Assembly: GCF_041296385.1 (NCBI RefSeq)
Contig: NW_027184078.1
Span: 620,001 to 684,000, forward strand
From: Aphelocoma coerulescens
Lineage: Eukaryota > Chordata > Aves > Passeriformes > Corvidae
Direction: 5' to 3'
DNA: 64,000 bases
Positions 46,912 to 58,590 of the stretch are shown here, piece after piece. A program made the translations under genes and the position numbers. The notes beneath the pieces are model-generated. The model was given only the letters and a program-made list of their open reading frames with translations. It did no database searches and had not been told where the DNA came from. Numbering within the stretch: the stretch's first letter is position 1; each line of letters begins with the position of its first letter.

Positions 46912-47010
46912 TTAAAAGAAGTGATACTTGGCAATACATATCATAAGTATATTTGATTACATATATTGTTTTAAAGGCATCTTCTTTAATAAACAATACA
47001 ATCTTTCACA
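46395..47010 (-). repeat. ERV2 3' LTR
   Basis: On the plus strand it runs from TGTTATAAATTAAG to ATCTTTCACA; transcribed leftward. Contains a (TA)n microsatellite at about 46876-46908. Confidence 0.93.
46876..46908. repeat. (TA)n microsatellite in the ERV2 3' LTR
   Basis: Uninterrupted TA tract, about 4 bp longer than in the other LTR. Confidence 0.85.
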
Positions 47011-47025
47011 ATCCCCCCTTTTTCT
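47011..47025 (-). promoter_or_regulatory. ERV2 polypurine tract
   Basis: ATCCCCCCTTTTTCT on the plus strand is a purine run directly before the 3' LTR on the coding strand. Confidence 0.85.
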
Positions 47026-47044
47026 CTTTATACTCTATTGTTTA

Positions 47045-49183
47045 TTAAACAATCTCATCTTCAAAAATCTTAATTTTCTTCCAGCAATTTTTACATCTGT
47101 TGTAACAATCACAATGCATTATACCCTTGTTGCAAAAACACTCGTAATTTTCTCGTTCTATATCACATTCACAGTAGTCATTTTCGCTTTTATTTCTTTC
47201 ATTAAGCGCAGCTTCATACCTAGCATTAGTAGTTAAAATAAGCAATTTTGCTACATCAAATCGCTCTCTAATAAAGTGTAAAACATATTTTATGATACAA
47301 GGTCCAAATATCAGGCCCAAAATTAACAAAATTAAAGGTCCGGCCAGAGCAGACAACAAGGTGGTCAGCCATGGTGAAACATCGAACCATCCTTCATACC
47401 AAGATTTTCCTGTTTCGCGATCCTTTTTTCTTTGATCTAGTCTTTTCCTAAGTTCGGCCATAGAATCTTGTACTACTCCTGTGTGATCAGCGAAAGAGCA
47501 ACATTCTTCATTTAAAGCGACACATAGTCCTCCTTCTTTTAAGAACAACAAATCTAATCCCCTTCTGTTCTGTAATACGACCTCAGATAGGGATTTTACA
47601 GAAGCAGCTAAATTTTGGATGGATTGCTCTATTCGCCCTAGATCTTCATCCACAGCTGTCTGCAAAGTTTGTATTTCTTTACTTTTTATTATTGAGGCTA
47701 TGCCTGTGCCTGCTCCTACTCCACCTGTTATTAATAATGTAGCTAAAGTGATGGCCGTAAATGGTTCCCTCTTTTGTCTGCTTAGACTTTTTTCAAAATG
47801 ATGTAGTATCTCTTTAGAAGTATGATACATTAGTCGTGGAACAATGATCACTTGTACACAAAATTGGGATTGATTGAAAACATTTAAGGATAAACACGGA
47901 GTTATCCCAATGTCCGAACAGACCCACTTAGCCCCTTGCGTTGGTATGATCTATTTATTTGTTTTATTTTTATACTCACTAATCCTGGAAGAAGGAATAG
48001 TTTTATCGCATAATGATTTATAACCCTCAGGTACGGTGCCAATACATTTTCCTCTTCCTGTTACTGACTGAACTGTTATTCCTTGTGTATAATTTTGTTG
48101 ATCGTTCCACGGGCATTCCTGTGGATTTGAACCATTAGACCATCGGACGTTATTTGGCCTTCCAATTGCCTCATAGTACGGTGGCCTAATATTGTAGCAC
48201 AACCAGCATTCTTTTGTTAAGTTCGGTTTAGAATGGTTTAGGACTAAGTACGAAGCCTGCATTAAGTTTCAAAGAGGATCTTTAGGACTTACTTCAAATG
48301 GATCATTGAGTTTGCCTTCCACATTGACCCTTTTTGTATCATCTTTAGTACTTATTGTAGAGTTTGACTGCCTAACTGTGATAGTTTCTGGTGGTTTCAC
48401 TATTGGGGTCTTTGTGGGTTTAAGGTCTCGAGGTGGATTCAAAGCTGTATTTGGCCCAACAGGAAGTGGATCATGTGGCACCTTTTCTTTAATTATCTTA
48501 AATATGCTCCCTCTGTCCGCTCCTGGCTCCCAGAACCTAATACCCCAAATTTTTCCTAGTAACCATGTATCATCTTCAGGGTTTTGAATGGATATTTCTA
48601 TCCTCCAACAATGGCTGGGGGGTCCACATGAACTCTGAACAGTCCCATCATATCCATGTTTTGGTTGCTTGCACCCTGGTGGTCCCCAAGTTACCTTTAT
48701 ATTTGTATCTCTGGTTGGCGGGTTCCAGTCTGAAGCGACAGTTTCACAGCCCCAGTATCCGCAATAAAAATGCCCCGGGTAATTGCAATAAGGCCTTCCT
48801 GGATTTGACGCTGGACATAGGTAAAAGGCCTTACATTGTGCTTGTCGCTTGGCAACTTGATTACAGCTTTTCCCATGACAGCCTCCGGCGTCTATGGGTA
48901 TTAAAGAAGATAAATGTACTGAGAAATTCCATCGCCCAGGGCTGTGTCGTGTTTGTACCACAGTACTTTCTTGCAAATTGATTAATTTCCATTGCATTGG
49001 CTCGTGTGGATTTCCTGCCCATATTGGCAAACTAAGCAAGCATAGGGTGTACAGGAAAAAGAGCATTCTTTTTGAATTACTCTCATGGCGACTCAGCTCC
49101 AGTAGTGGGTCTCTCAGGCCTTTTGTGGGTCCTCCTCTGCCTCGCCCGTCGACTGGGTTGCAGCCAGCCACGGGGGTGTTCAT
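47045..49183 (-). pseudogene. env: ERV2 env (two premature stops)
   Basis: Single frame interrupted by TGA at 48269-48271 and TAG at 47951-47953. The first ATG is at 49183; a hydrophobic signal (MLFFLYTLCLLSLP) lies about 46 codons in. The surface subunit has GYWGCET and cysteine/proline-rich regions typical of gammaretroviral SU, and a CWLC (CxxC) motif near 48200. Furin site RQKR (about 47770), fusion peptide-like PFTAITLATLLITGG, ISD-like LQNRRGLDLLFLKEGG and CVALNEECC (CX6CC) mark the transmembrane subunit. After the membrane span (about 47.28-47.38 kb) comes a roughly 77-residue tail whose last part has eight cysteines as CEC, CFC, CDC and CKNC, which is not usual for this group. Confidence 0.9.
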
Positions 49184-49251
49184 CTTCTCGGCAGCAGGGG
49201 TCACTTTAAGCCTATTACACCCTTTTGGGAGCTGTAACTCGGCCGCTTAGT

Positions 49252-49803
49252 CTATTTTTCACTCTTTTTCCTGATATCCCAGGCATCCAAAAAGATTTTT
49301 TTACAATGTATTTTTATAATATGGGACTCTAATTGAGCTTTTAAAGCTGTGACCCAGCAATGAAATTCCCCGTGCAATACTGCTAACTGAGATTGTTCGG
49401 ATGACTCGAACAACCCCTCTTTTTCTTCTAACTCCCTAAACCTAGTGTATCTATATCTTTGAGCTGTCCATTCACATTCACTACACCACCAATTATGAAG
49501 GATTGGTCTCTGGGTATGGACCACTTGAGAGCATCCTCCGCAATAAAAAATTATAGGTGCCCTACACTTAATTTGGTTGCAATGAGGGCAAGGCTCATAC
49601 GCAGGCCCTTGTCCTTGTGAGTCTCTCAAATTTCTTAATACCAAAAGTAATTTGGAATGGTTATATGGTGGTTTTGGTAATTGCGAGCGCACTTCTCTTG
49701 GTAATTGATTTATCAATGGTGTGAAGATTAATGAAATCTTCTTATCTAGCCTACGAAGATCTATTGGAAGATCCCATATATCAGGCTGATTATTTCCAAT
49801 CAT
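49252..49803 (-). CDS. ERV2 accessory ORF2: 183-aa protein with three CxxC pairs
   Basis: Uninterrupted frame from ATG to stop between pol and env. Cysteines at residues 72, 75, 80, 88, 91, 107 and 110 form CPHC, CGGC and CSEC, with nearby histidines, a pattern suggesting one or two zinc-binding modules (zinc-ribbon/RING-like). The N-terminal 70 residues carry no domain I recognise; the C-terminal part is charged. It starts 17 bases after ORF1 ends; open codons run upstream to a TTG at 49824. Simple gammaretroviruses have no gene here. It may be a transactivator, nuclear export factor or restriction antagonist, but its function is unknown. Confidence 0.7.
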   Translation of the reverse strand: MIGNNQPDIWDLPIDLRRLDKKISLIFTPLINQLPREVRSQLPKPPYNHSKLLLVLRNLRDSQGQGPAYEPCPHCNQIKCRAPIIFYCGGCSQVVHTQRPILHNWWCSECEWTAQRYRYTRFRELEEKEGLFESSEQSQLAVLHGEFHCWVTALKAQLESHIIKIHCKKIFLDAWDIRKKSEK

Positions 49804-49820
49804 GTATCTTAAATTTCCTT

Positions 49821-49964
49821 TCAATTACAAATACCCCGTCCGCACTTAACAATTTTCCACAAATAATATACAATTAACGACAGCCCTATAGCAACAGCAA
49901 ATCCTCTTACACACTGAATACCAAAGGGTAATTTTAGAAATTGTTGAAATAGGGTCTCCACCAT
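49821..49964 (-). CDS. ERV2 accessory ORF1: 47-aa single-pass membrane protein
   Basis: ATG three bases after the pol stop (TAG CAA ATG), 47 codons, TGA. Residues about 21-36 form a hydrophobic span (GFAVAIGLSLIVYYLW) followed by a basic, cysteine-containing end. This resembles small viral membrane proteins (viroporin or Vpu-like) in layout only; no sequence relative is recognised. Packing between pol and ORF2 argues for a real gene, but shortness limits confidence. Confidence 0.5.
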   Translation of the reverse strand: MVETLFQQFLKLPFGIQCVRGFAVAIGLSLIVYYLWKIVKCGRGICN

Positions 49965-49967
49965 TTG

Positions 49968-51353
49968 CTAAAATACTTGTCGTTTTAGCACAAGCTTAGT
50001 GTCCCCGGGGGAGCTGGTGATCTTCCACTGAGGAGGTGATACAGGTCCCTTGATCCGGCTTGCGTGAGTCCAGCCACGTTCTGTGGTCCTAACTGCTGTT
50101 TCTGTAGTAAGTAAAACAAGATAAGGTCCTTCCCATTTAGGTTTTAGGGTTTCTTCTTTCCAGACTCGGACTAATACCCAGTCCCCAGGTTCAATGTTAT
50201 GGATCTTCAAGTCCAGTGGAGGTCTTTGCATTATTATTCCACGCTTCCACAAGTCATTACGGTGTTTTGCTATTTGAGAAATATACTCATCAATAACTTG
50301 GTCACGTATCAAAATATTCGTTTGGGGTCTTTCTATTTGATATGGCATTCCATACACCATTTCAAAGGCTGATATTCCTAGATCGGCTCGTGGTCGTGTT
50401 CTCAGTATCAATAATGCCATCGGAAGGCATTTAATCCATGATAATTTGGTTTCAATCATTAATTTTGTCAAGACACTTTTAATTTCATCATTCATTCGTT
50501 CCACTTTTCCAGAGCTCTGAGGATGCCATGGTGTATGGTATTCCCATTTAATCCCCAAGCTTTCAATTAAGCCTTTAATAACTTTTGAGACAAAATGTGT
50601 TCCCCGGTCTGAATCAATTACTTCAATCACACCGTATCGAGGTATTATTTGTTCTAGTAACACTTTTATAACTTGATTAGCAGTTGCCTTACAGGTAGGG
50701 AAGGCTTCTACATAATGTGTCAGGTGATCTACCATAACTAAAAGGTACTTATATCTCCCTATTTTTGGTAATTCAGTAAAATCTATTTGCACATGTGAGA
50801 AAGGTCTATATGCTATAGAACGTCCTCCAAGTGGTTTCTGTCTTACTTTGCATCGATTTACTTTTTGGCAAGTTTCGCAGGATTGTGTTACAGCTTTTGC
50901 CACATTATATATACCTATACAGGCAAATAGTCGCTCGAAATGGTCGACTAATGCCTGTGTTCCCCAATGGGTTTTACTATGTAATTTAGAGAGTATATCA
51001 TATGTCAATCCCTTAGGTACTACTTCTCTACCATCAGGTAATATGTACTTCCCATTTTGTTCTTTAGCCCCCATGAGCTGTAACTTCTCTTTTTCTTTTT
51101 GGTTAAAGCTAAAACTTTTGTTCTTGCTTATTTCACAAACTGTAAGAATGGTGTTATAATTGCCAGCTACCCGTTTTGCTTCCTCATCTGCTGCATTATT
51201 TCCCCTAATTTGGTAATTTAGGCCCCGTTGGTGTCCTTTAATGTGTACTATAGCTATCTTTCGGGGGTTTTTTAATGCCTTTAACACTCGTCGAATTAAT
51301 TCAGGATGTATTAATTTTTTCCTTGTGAATTCATAAACCCTCGTTCTTCCCAA
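49968..51353 (-). pseudogene. pol: ERV2 pol, 3' part: end of RNase H and integrase
   Basis: Begins in the RNase H tail (VHIKGHQRG). The integrase has an HHCC domain (ending CETC), the DDE core (QIDFTELP, DSDRGTHF, GKVERMND) and a C-terminal beta-barrel domain (PGDWVLVRVW, KPKWEGPY). Separated from RT by a one-base frame change in a T-rich run near 51311-51353. Ends at TAG 49968-49970. Confidence 0.9.
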
Positions 51354-52948
51354 ATTTTTCCAAATGTATGCACTATTCCATATGCATATTTTGAATCAGT
51401 ATAGATAGTTCCTTCTTTTTCTCCTAATAGCAATAAAGCTCTCCATAAAGCATATAATTCACAGGCCTGTGCTGACCAGCTAGCACTCAGAGGCCCAGAC
51501 TCTACTACTCGAAACTCTCTATTTTCTTTTCTAACTATTGCATATCCTGAAATTCGCTTCCCTTCTACTACTCTTGATGATCCGTCTATAAATAGAACTT
51601 CTCCCTCGTCTAATTCCTCTTCTTCTAAGTCTGGTCGAATTCTTGTCTGTAGTTCAATAGTTTGAAAACAGTCATGTAGTAGGTTATCTTCCTCTCCTGA
51701 ATATAGAAATTCTGCAGGGTTAACTGCCCCAATGGTCTTCAGCGTTAATCTTGAAGACTCAATTAGTATTCCTTCATACTTTAGTAATCGGCTGTCTGTA
51801 AGCCATTTTTCAGCTTTCTGCTGAAGTACTCCCCTTATATTATGAGGGGCATACAAAATTACTTCCCCGTTAAAAGTGATTCGGTTTGTTTCTTCTAGTA
51901 GCAGAGCAGCAGCAGCTATAATTTGTAAACATGTAGGCCATCCTTTACTAACTGGATCTAACAGCTTAGATAAATAGGCTATTGGTTTCTTCTGTCCTGC
52001 CCATTCTTGGGTTAACACCCCAAACGCTGTTCCTTCATATATATTTACAAACAGATGAAAAGGCCGCTTTAAGTCGGGGAGACTTAGAACTGGAGCTTGG
52101 ATTAAATCTCTTTTTAGATTAGCAAATTTCTCATGGTCTTGGGGGGTCCATTTGGGCAATTTATCCTTAATTAATTGCTCGTATAAAAATTTGACCTTAA
52201 AACTATAATTTTCTATCCATTGTCTGCAATACCCAAATAATCCTAAAGCTTGTCTAATTTGTCTCTTAGTGGTTGGCATTGGTAATTCTAAAACTCCTTT
52301 AATGCGTTCTGGATCTAAGATTTTCTTTCCTCTAAATAAGTAATGGCCCAAATACTTTACTTTTTCTTCCACAAATTGTAATTTCTCTACAGATACACGT
52401 AGTCCTTTCTGAGCTAAAAAGTTCAGGAGTCTGATACTTTCATTTCTTACTTCCTCTTTGTTGGTTCCTGCTATCAGCAAATCATCTACATATTGCAGCA
52501 ATGTATTCCCTGCTTGGACTTGGTATTCTTTTAACAGTTCTTCTAGGGCTTGCCCGAACAGGTTAGGAGACTCTGTAAACCCTTGGGGGAGTACTGCCCA
52601 TCTTAATTGTTGTCTACGACCTGTTTCCGGATCTTCCCACTCGAAAGCAAAAAAGTCTCGACTCTCTTCTGCAAGCGGACAAGCCCAAAAGGCATCTTTC
52701 AAATCAATTACACTATACCAAGAATTATGTGGTCCCAATTTACTCATTAGTGTATATGGATTTGCAACTACAGGAAACCGAGTGACTGTTCTTTTATTAA
52801 TTTCCCTCAGATCATGTACAAGTCTATATTTCCCATTTGGCTTTTTAACTGGTAAAATTGGGGTATTAAAAGGTGACATACAAGGTTTTAAAATCCCTTG
52901 TGACAGTAATCGGTCAATTTCTGGCTTCAGTCCCTTTCGCCCCTCCAA
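51311..52948 (-). pseudogene. pol: ERV2 pol, middle part: reverse transcriptase and RNase H
   Basis: RT begins near EGRKGLKPEIDRLL. Motifs KPNGKYRLVHDLR, VIDLKDAFWACPL, LPQGFTESP, and catalytic QYVDDLL (about 52486-52506). RNase H has LFIDGSS, a catalytic glutamate in ACELYAL, and TDSKYAYG. The frame differs from protease (overlap 52914-52948) and from integrase, each by one base. Confidence 0.92.
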
Positions 52949-53459
52949 AGAGATATGGTTCTTGTTTTATTCTTATTGGTATATGGGGCTCAGAAATTTG
53001 AATCTTTATTGGTGAGATATTTAGCTTACTTATTGTATCAGGAGAGTACCAGACATCGGAATTGATCTGTTTTTGATCTTCAGTTGTCAGGGGGTATGTG
53101 TGTACAGTTAATTTCTGATCTTCTACCTTAATTTCTAATTGTAATTCAACAATTAGATCCCGTCCCAAGAGATTAAATTCAGCCTCAGGGACAAGCAAGA
53201 GTTCACCTATCCCAAATTTGTTCTCTGTTTCAAATATAACATTTTTTATTTTGTTCACTTTGAAGGGTTCTCCTTTTGCTCCAATTACCTGAACCTTTTC
53301 ATGGGACATATGGCATCCTTCAGGTATTTGTGTAATAGTAGATTTTTCAGCCCCTGTGTCTACTAAAAAGGTGAACTCTTGTCGGTGGGGACCCAGTTTT
53401 AATTTTATCAAGGGCTCTTGATGACTCCGGTCCCCTATTATATAGAGCCCCTGACTTCC
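52914..53459 (-). pseudogene. pro: ERV2 protease (pro), in frame with gag through UAG
   Basis: In the gag frame after the UAG. Active site LVDTGAEKS, and EFNLLGRDLI near the C-terminal side, typical of retroviral aspartic protease. It continues into the RT N-terminus, where a frameshift occurs before 52914. Confidence 0.88.
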
Positions 53460-53470
53460 CTATTCTACCT
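53451..53470 (-). promoter_or_regulatory. ERV2 gag/pol readthrough site (UAG-GGA-AGU-CAG type)
   Basis: gag ends in TAG followed by GGAAGTCAGGGG. This nearly repeats the murine leukaemia virus suppression context (UAG GGA GGU CAG), in the same frame as protease, so the stop is probably suppressed part of the time. Confidence 0.75.
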
Positions 53471-54878
53471 TTAACATCTCTTCGTCCCTGATTCTTTCTC
53501 TGCAATTCTTTCTCACATGTCCCTTTTTCCCACAATAGAAACAACCTCCTTGTTCCCTTCTTTCCACTATTGTTCTCGGCGACTTTCTGGGGGTTCTAGG
53601 ACCTCTAAGTTGCCCCTTTCTATCTTCTCTAAGCGCAGCCACCATCATTCTTACTTGTTTCTTACTATCTTCTTCTTCTCGTCTTACATACACTTTCTGT
53701 GCTTCCCTCAACAGCTCATCTAATCCTCTATCTTGCCAGTCCTCTAGTTTCTCAAGCTTACGTCTGATGTCATCCCAAGATTTTGCCACAAAATGTGTTT
53801 TTAAGACTGCTTGCCCCAGAGGACTATCGGGGTTAGCCCCTGAGTATAGCTGGAGGGCTTTCCTCAGTCGCTCCAACCATTCTGTGGGGCTCTCATCTTT
53901 CTTTTGCCTTTCGTTAAAGGCTTTACTAATATTCTGGCCACGAGGTACTGATTCTCTAATTCCCTGAATCACTATATTCCTTAAGTCCTCCATATGAGCT
54001 CTATGTAATGAATTTTGATTGTCCCAGTTTGGTTTCTGAAGTGGCCATTTTGTATCTGCTTGGGGACCTTGTGCATGTTGGGCATCCCAGACTCTCATGC
54101 CTGCCCGCCTAATCATATCTTTTTCTTCTGTTGTAAATAACTGCCCCAAAATTGACTGCATTTCGTCCCAAGTATAAAGACTTGGTCCTAAAAATTGGTC
54201 TACTCTTTCTGCTACCCCCAACGGGTCGTCTAGTAATCTTCCCATTTCTGTCCTCTTAAACTCCCGCAAATCTCCGGAGTTCAGGGGGACAGAAACGTAC
54301 CCGACCCCAGGCTGGGGTCCTCCCATGGGTACTTCTCTTAGGGGATACATTTGGGGTTGTTCCTTTTTACTCCTAGTTCGTCTCCTAACAAATGCAGGTG
54401 ACCCCTGTTCGGAACTAGTGTCTCCCGGTGTTATGGGAGCAGCTGGTGGAATCACCGGTGCTGGAGGTGGAGGGACATATGGAGGGGGAATTAACAAGGT
54501 ATCATCCTGTTCCCTTTCTTTATCTCTTTTCTTTTCATTTAATTCGTTCAATGGGAATAGAGTTGTCTGGGGTTTCTCCAGCCACATCTCAGCATATAAG
54601 CTCTCCTCTGGGTTAAAAGGTCTTTCATCATTAACCCAGAAGTTTAGCTGTTGCCTCACCCATTCTTCATCTGACCCAAAAATGGGCCAAATAACATTTT
54701 TCTGTATTTTCTTCCCTCCCCATATTTTAGTGCAGTAATGAATCATTTTCTTCTGACTTTTCCCTATTGATCCGGGAAAGTGTTTCCAATTATTTAACAT
54801 GAATGAGAGAGGGGTATTCTGAGGCACTATGGGTACCTCCCTCATGGGAGTCGAAGGCTTGCTGCCCTTCGCCCCCAT
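53460..54878 (-). CDS. gag: ERV2 gag polyprotein
   Basis: 472 codons from ATG at 54878, chosen because it gives MGAKGSKP, a matrix N-myristoylation signal; the frame is open upstream without an ATG. Late-domain PPPY within IPPPYVPPPP. The capsid starts near PLNSGDLREF and includes the gamma-type segment KDESPTEWLERLRKALQ. Charged linker, then one CCHC knuckle CFYCGKKGHVRKNC. The frame is intact. Confidence 0.93.
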   Translation of the reverse strand: MGAKGSKPSTPMREVPIVPQNTPLSFMLNNWKHFPGSIGKSQKKMIHYCTKIWGGKKIQKNVIWPIFGSDEEWVRQQLNFWVNDERPFNPEESLYAEMWLEKPQTTLFPLNELNEKKRDKEREQDDTLLIPPPYVPPPPAPVIPPAAPITPGDTSSEQGSPAFVRRRTRSKKEQPQMYPLREVPMGGPQPGVGYVSVPLNSGDLREFKRTEMGRLLDDPLGVAERVDQFLGPSLYTWDEMQSILGQLFTTEEKDMIRRAGMRVWDAQHAQGPQADTKWPLQKPNWDNQNSLHRAHMEDLRNIVIQGIRESVPRGQNISKAFNERQKKDESPTEWLERLRKALQLYSGANPDSPLGQAVLKTHFVAKSWDDIRRKLEKLEDWQDRGLDELLREAQKVYVRREEEDSKKQVRMMVAALREDRKGQLRGPRTPRKSPRTIVERREQGGCFYCGKKGHVRKNCRERIRDEEMLKVE

Positions 54879-55255
54879 CTTCTGGAATACCTTCACACAC
54901 ACACACACTCGCTTCCCCTTGTTCCTAGCCCAGTCCCTCGCGGGAGATGGGAAACGTAGTACTTAAGGGTCCACACTCGCTTGGCTCAGTATGTCGAGCC
55001 TCTCAATTGCTATATTCCAGGAAACCCAATCGCGCCCGAACGGTATCCCTGTGAATTATCTTCACAATATACTTACGCGTCCCGCGTCTTCGTCCGGACT
55101 TCAGTGCACTAAATTTTTATGGGATTATACCGGTTTTCATTTGCTCCACTTTCTAGAATTTATGTTCGTCGGTAAAGGTGAAGGTGGGCAGCTGTTCTCA
55201 AGGCCGAGGAGAAACTCGGGGCGCCTCCCTGGGAGACCGCAGCCCACCGTTCCTT

Positions 55256-55273
55256 ATCCGAGTCACGGCACCA
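55256..55273 (-). promoter_or_regulatory. ERV2 primer binding site, tRNA-His type
   Basis: On the minus strand TGGTGCCGTGACTCGGAT, complementary to the 3' end of tRNA-His, five bases from the 5' LTR. HERV-H elements use the same primer. Confidence 0.85.
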
Positions 55274-55278
55274 TAAAT

Positions 55279-55759
55279 TGTTATAAATTAAGACTACGCC
55301 AATTAGCAACAATTTATGGTTTATTAATTGTAGCAAGTAGAAAGTGAGCAAATTACAGCGCTGGGTGACCGGGGAGTCTGCGCTCCACCTCTGTCACGTA
55401 AGTATTCTAGCTGTCCCCCCTATTTATATGATTTTACTTCCGTCTTCGTGGATTGCTTGAACCACTCTGCGCATGTGCCACTTGTTGCTAGGGGGTCGTC
55501 TTCTGCCTTCTGGTGGTCGTTGGGGATGAAGGAAGTAGTCTTCCTCTTCTGTCCTCTGTTCGACCTTTTGTTCCTTGTCCATTTTTAGAAGAAGAAGACA
55601 CAGTATCTGGCATATCATCTTTTTTTTGTTCTTATATGGAAAAAAGAGCTGAACACGCAGTGTTTGGCATGCCACACTCTCCTGTTATGCAAGCATCTGT
55701 ACGGCAATACAGTAGTTGCAGAAGCGATACTTAGCAATACATATCCTGAGTATATTTGA

Positions 55760-55791
<32 letters not shown>

Positions 55792-55890
55792 TTAAAAGAA
55801 GTGATACTTGGCAATACATATCATAAGTATATTTGATTACATATATTGTTTTAAAGGCATCTTCTTTAATAAACAATACAATCTTTCACA
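55279..55890 (-). repeat. ERV2 5' LTR
   Basis: Copy of the LTR at 46395-47010 with a shorter (TA)n tract. Followed on the right by the CTCC target duplication. Confidence 0.93.
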
Positions 55891-55894
55891 CTCC
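55891..55894. repeat. ERV2 target-site duplication (CTCC), right copy
   Basis: Matches 46391-46394. Confidence 0.75.
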
Positions 55895-56330
55895 TCTTTT
55901 CCATCTTCCTTTTCCTTTCTTCCCACATAGATTCCTCCTGCTGCTGTTTGCCTTAACCATATTCCTGCACACTCCCTTCAACCAATCCCTTCCCAGCACA
56001 CCAACACCATCGGTCCCCTGTTGCTGAGACCCCTTCTCGACTTCCCTTTTTACCCCTGCTGGGTGTCCATGTCCTTAATTACCTCTGGGAGAATGTGCAA
56101 ACTGCCTCAACATTGTCCCCTTTTGATTAGGAAACGATGTCCATGGTTCTGTTCAGGCTTTGTTGTTGTTCTGGAAGTTGAGGAATTGAGCAGGAGCTTG
56201 GCTGAGCAGCAGTGTGTGTCAGTCAGTGCCATTTTGAGGAGCTGCTGGTTTGTGCTGTCACTTGCTTGTGTGCAAGTGCGTGTGGCTGTGTCCGAGCAGA
56301 TTCAGAGCATGTGTTTGTAAGGAGGCGTTG
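55895..56330 (-). mobile_element. 5' remainder of the old ERV (leader/gag start and LTR-like end)
   Basis: Resumes the element interrupted by ERV2. About 56140-56320 shares TCTGGAAGTTGAGGAATT and CTTGGCTGAGCAGCAGTGT-type blocks with the LTR at 40646-41143. Strongly diverged; borders uncertain. Confidence 0.5.
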
Positions 56331-56426
56331 GTGTTGTTGGTTCGCTGGGGGTGCCCGGTTTTCGGGACATCCCCCCTGGAGCAGGGTGTCCCCCCTTGGT
56401 GCAGGCGCGGCCCTCAGGCAGCGCTC

Positions 56427-56470
56427 AGCCAATCAGAAGGCGCGGCGCTGGTGACTCAGCAGTTGCCAGG
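56427..56470 (-). promoter_or_regulatory. MHC class II-type X/Y promoter module (orphan, next to zinc-finger gene)
   Basis: Minus strand: CCTGGCAACTGCTGAGTCAC, then CTGATTGGCT, as at 19450-19495. It points left into ERV remnants. The GC-rich segment on its right leads to the zinc-finger gene, so it may be half of a former bidirectional promoter. Confidence 0.5.
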
Positions 56471-58161
<1,691 letters not shown>

Positions 58162-58590
58162 GGGAAGCCCTGCGAGTGCCCCGAGTGCGGGAAGAGCTTC
58201 GTGCGCTGCTCCAGCTCCATCCCCCGTGGGAGGATCGGCGTTGGATGATCCCCAGTGACCCCCGTGGGGCAGAGCCCTGGTGACCCCCGTTCCGGGTGAT
58301 CCCCGCTGGGTGGGGGGAAGGTGTTGGAGAGATTTCTTTGCCTTCTCCTTGTGCTGCTGGGATTTGGTTGGTGATAAATTCCCTCCCTGTGCCCAGGCTG
58401 GGTCTGTTGTGCCCGTGCCGGTGCTCAGGGCGGGATCTCTCCCGCTCCTTCTCTCAGCTCCTGGGCCTTTCCTTGTATTTCCTGTTCCTGTGCAGTAGCA
58501 GAGGGCAAGGACAGAGCGGTTTTGGTGTCTCCTGGCATCCAGTAAAGGCCAGCCCAGCCCTGGGGGTTGTGAGGGGCTTGTCGGGGTCCT
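58162..58590 (+). repeat. Zinc-finger gene 3' flank, duplicated at 39370-39795
   Basis: About 430 bp nearly identical in both places. It starts with an in-frame half finger beyond the stop codon (CPECGKSFV), a fossil ninth finger. AATTCCC and GATAAA-type sequence follows; no clear poly(A) signal was identified. Confidence 0.75.

Larger units (their letters stand above)
46395..55890 (-). mobile_element. ERV2: young gammaretrovirus-like provirus with extra genes
   Basis: Minus-strand provirus of about 9.5 kb with LTRs of 616 and 612 bp. The LTRs differ by one substitution (T/C at 46772 and 55656) and the length of a (TA)n tract. Order along the minus strand: LTR, tRNA-His primer binding site, gag, UAG, protease, RT/RNase H, integrase, 47-codon ORF, 183-codon ORF, env, polypurine tract, LTR. 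pol has two frameshifts and env two in-frame stops. The Env transmembrane subunit has the gamma-type CX6CC motif. Confidence 0.95.
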
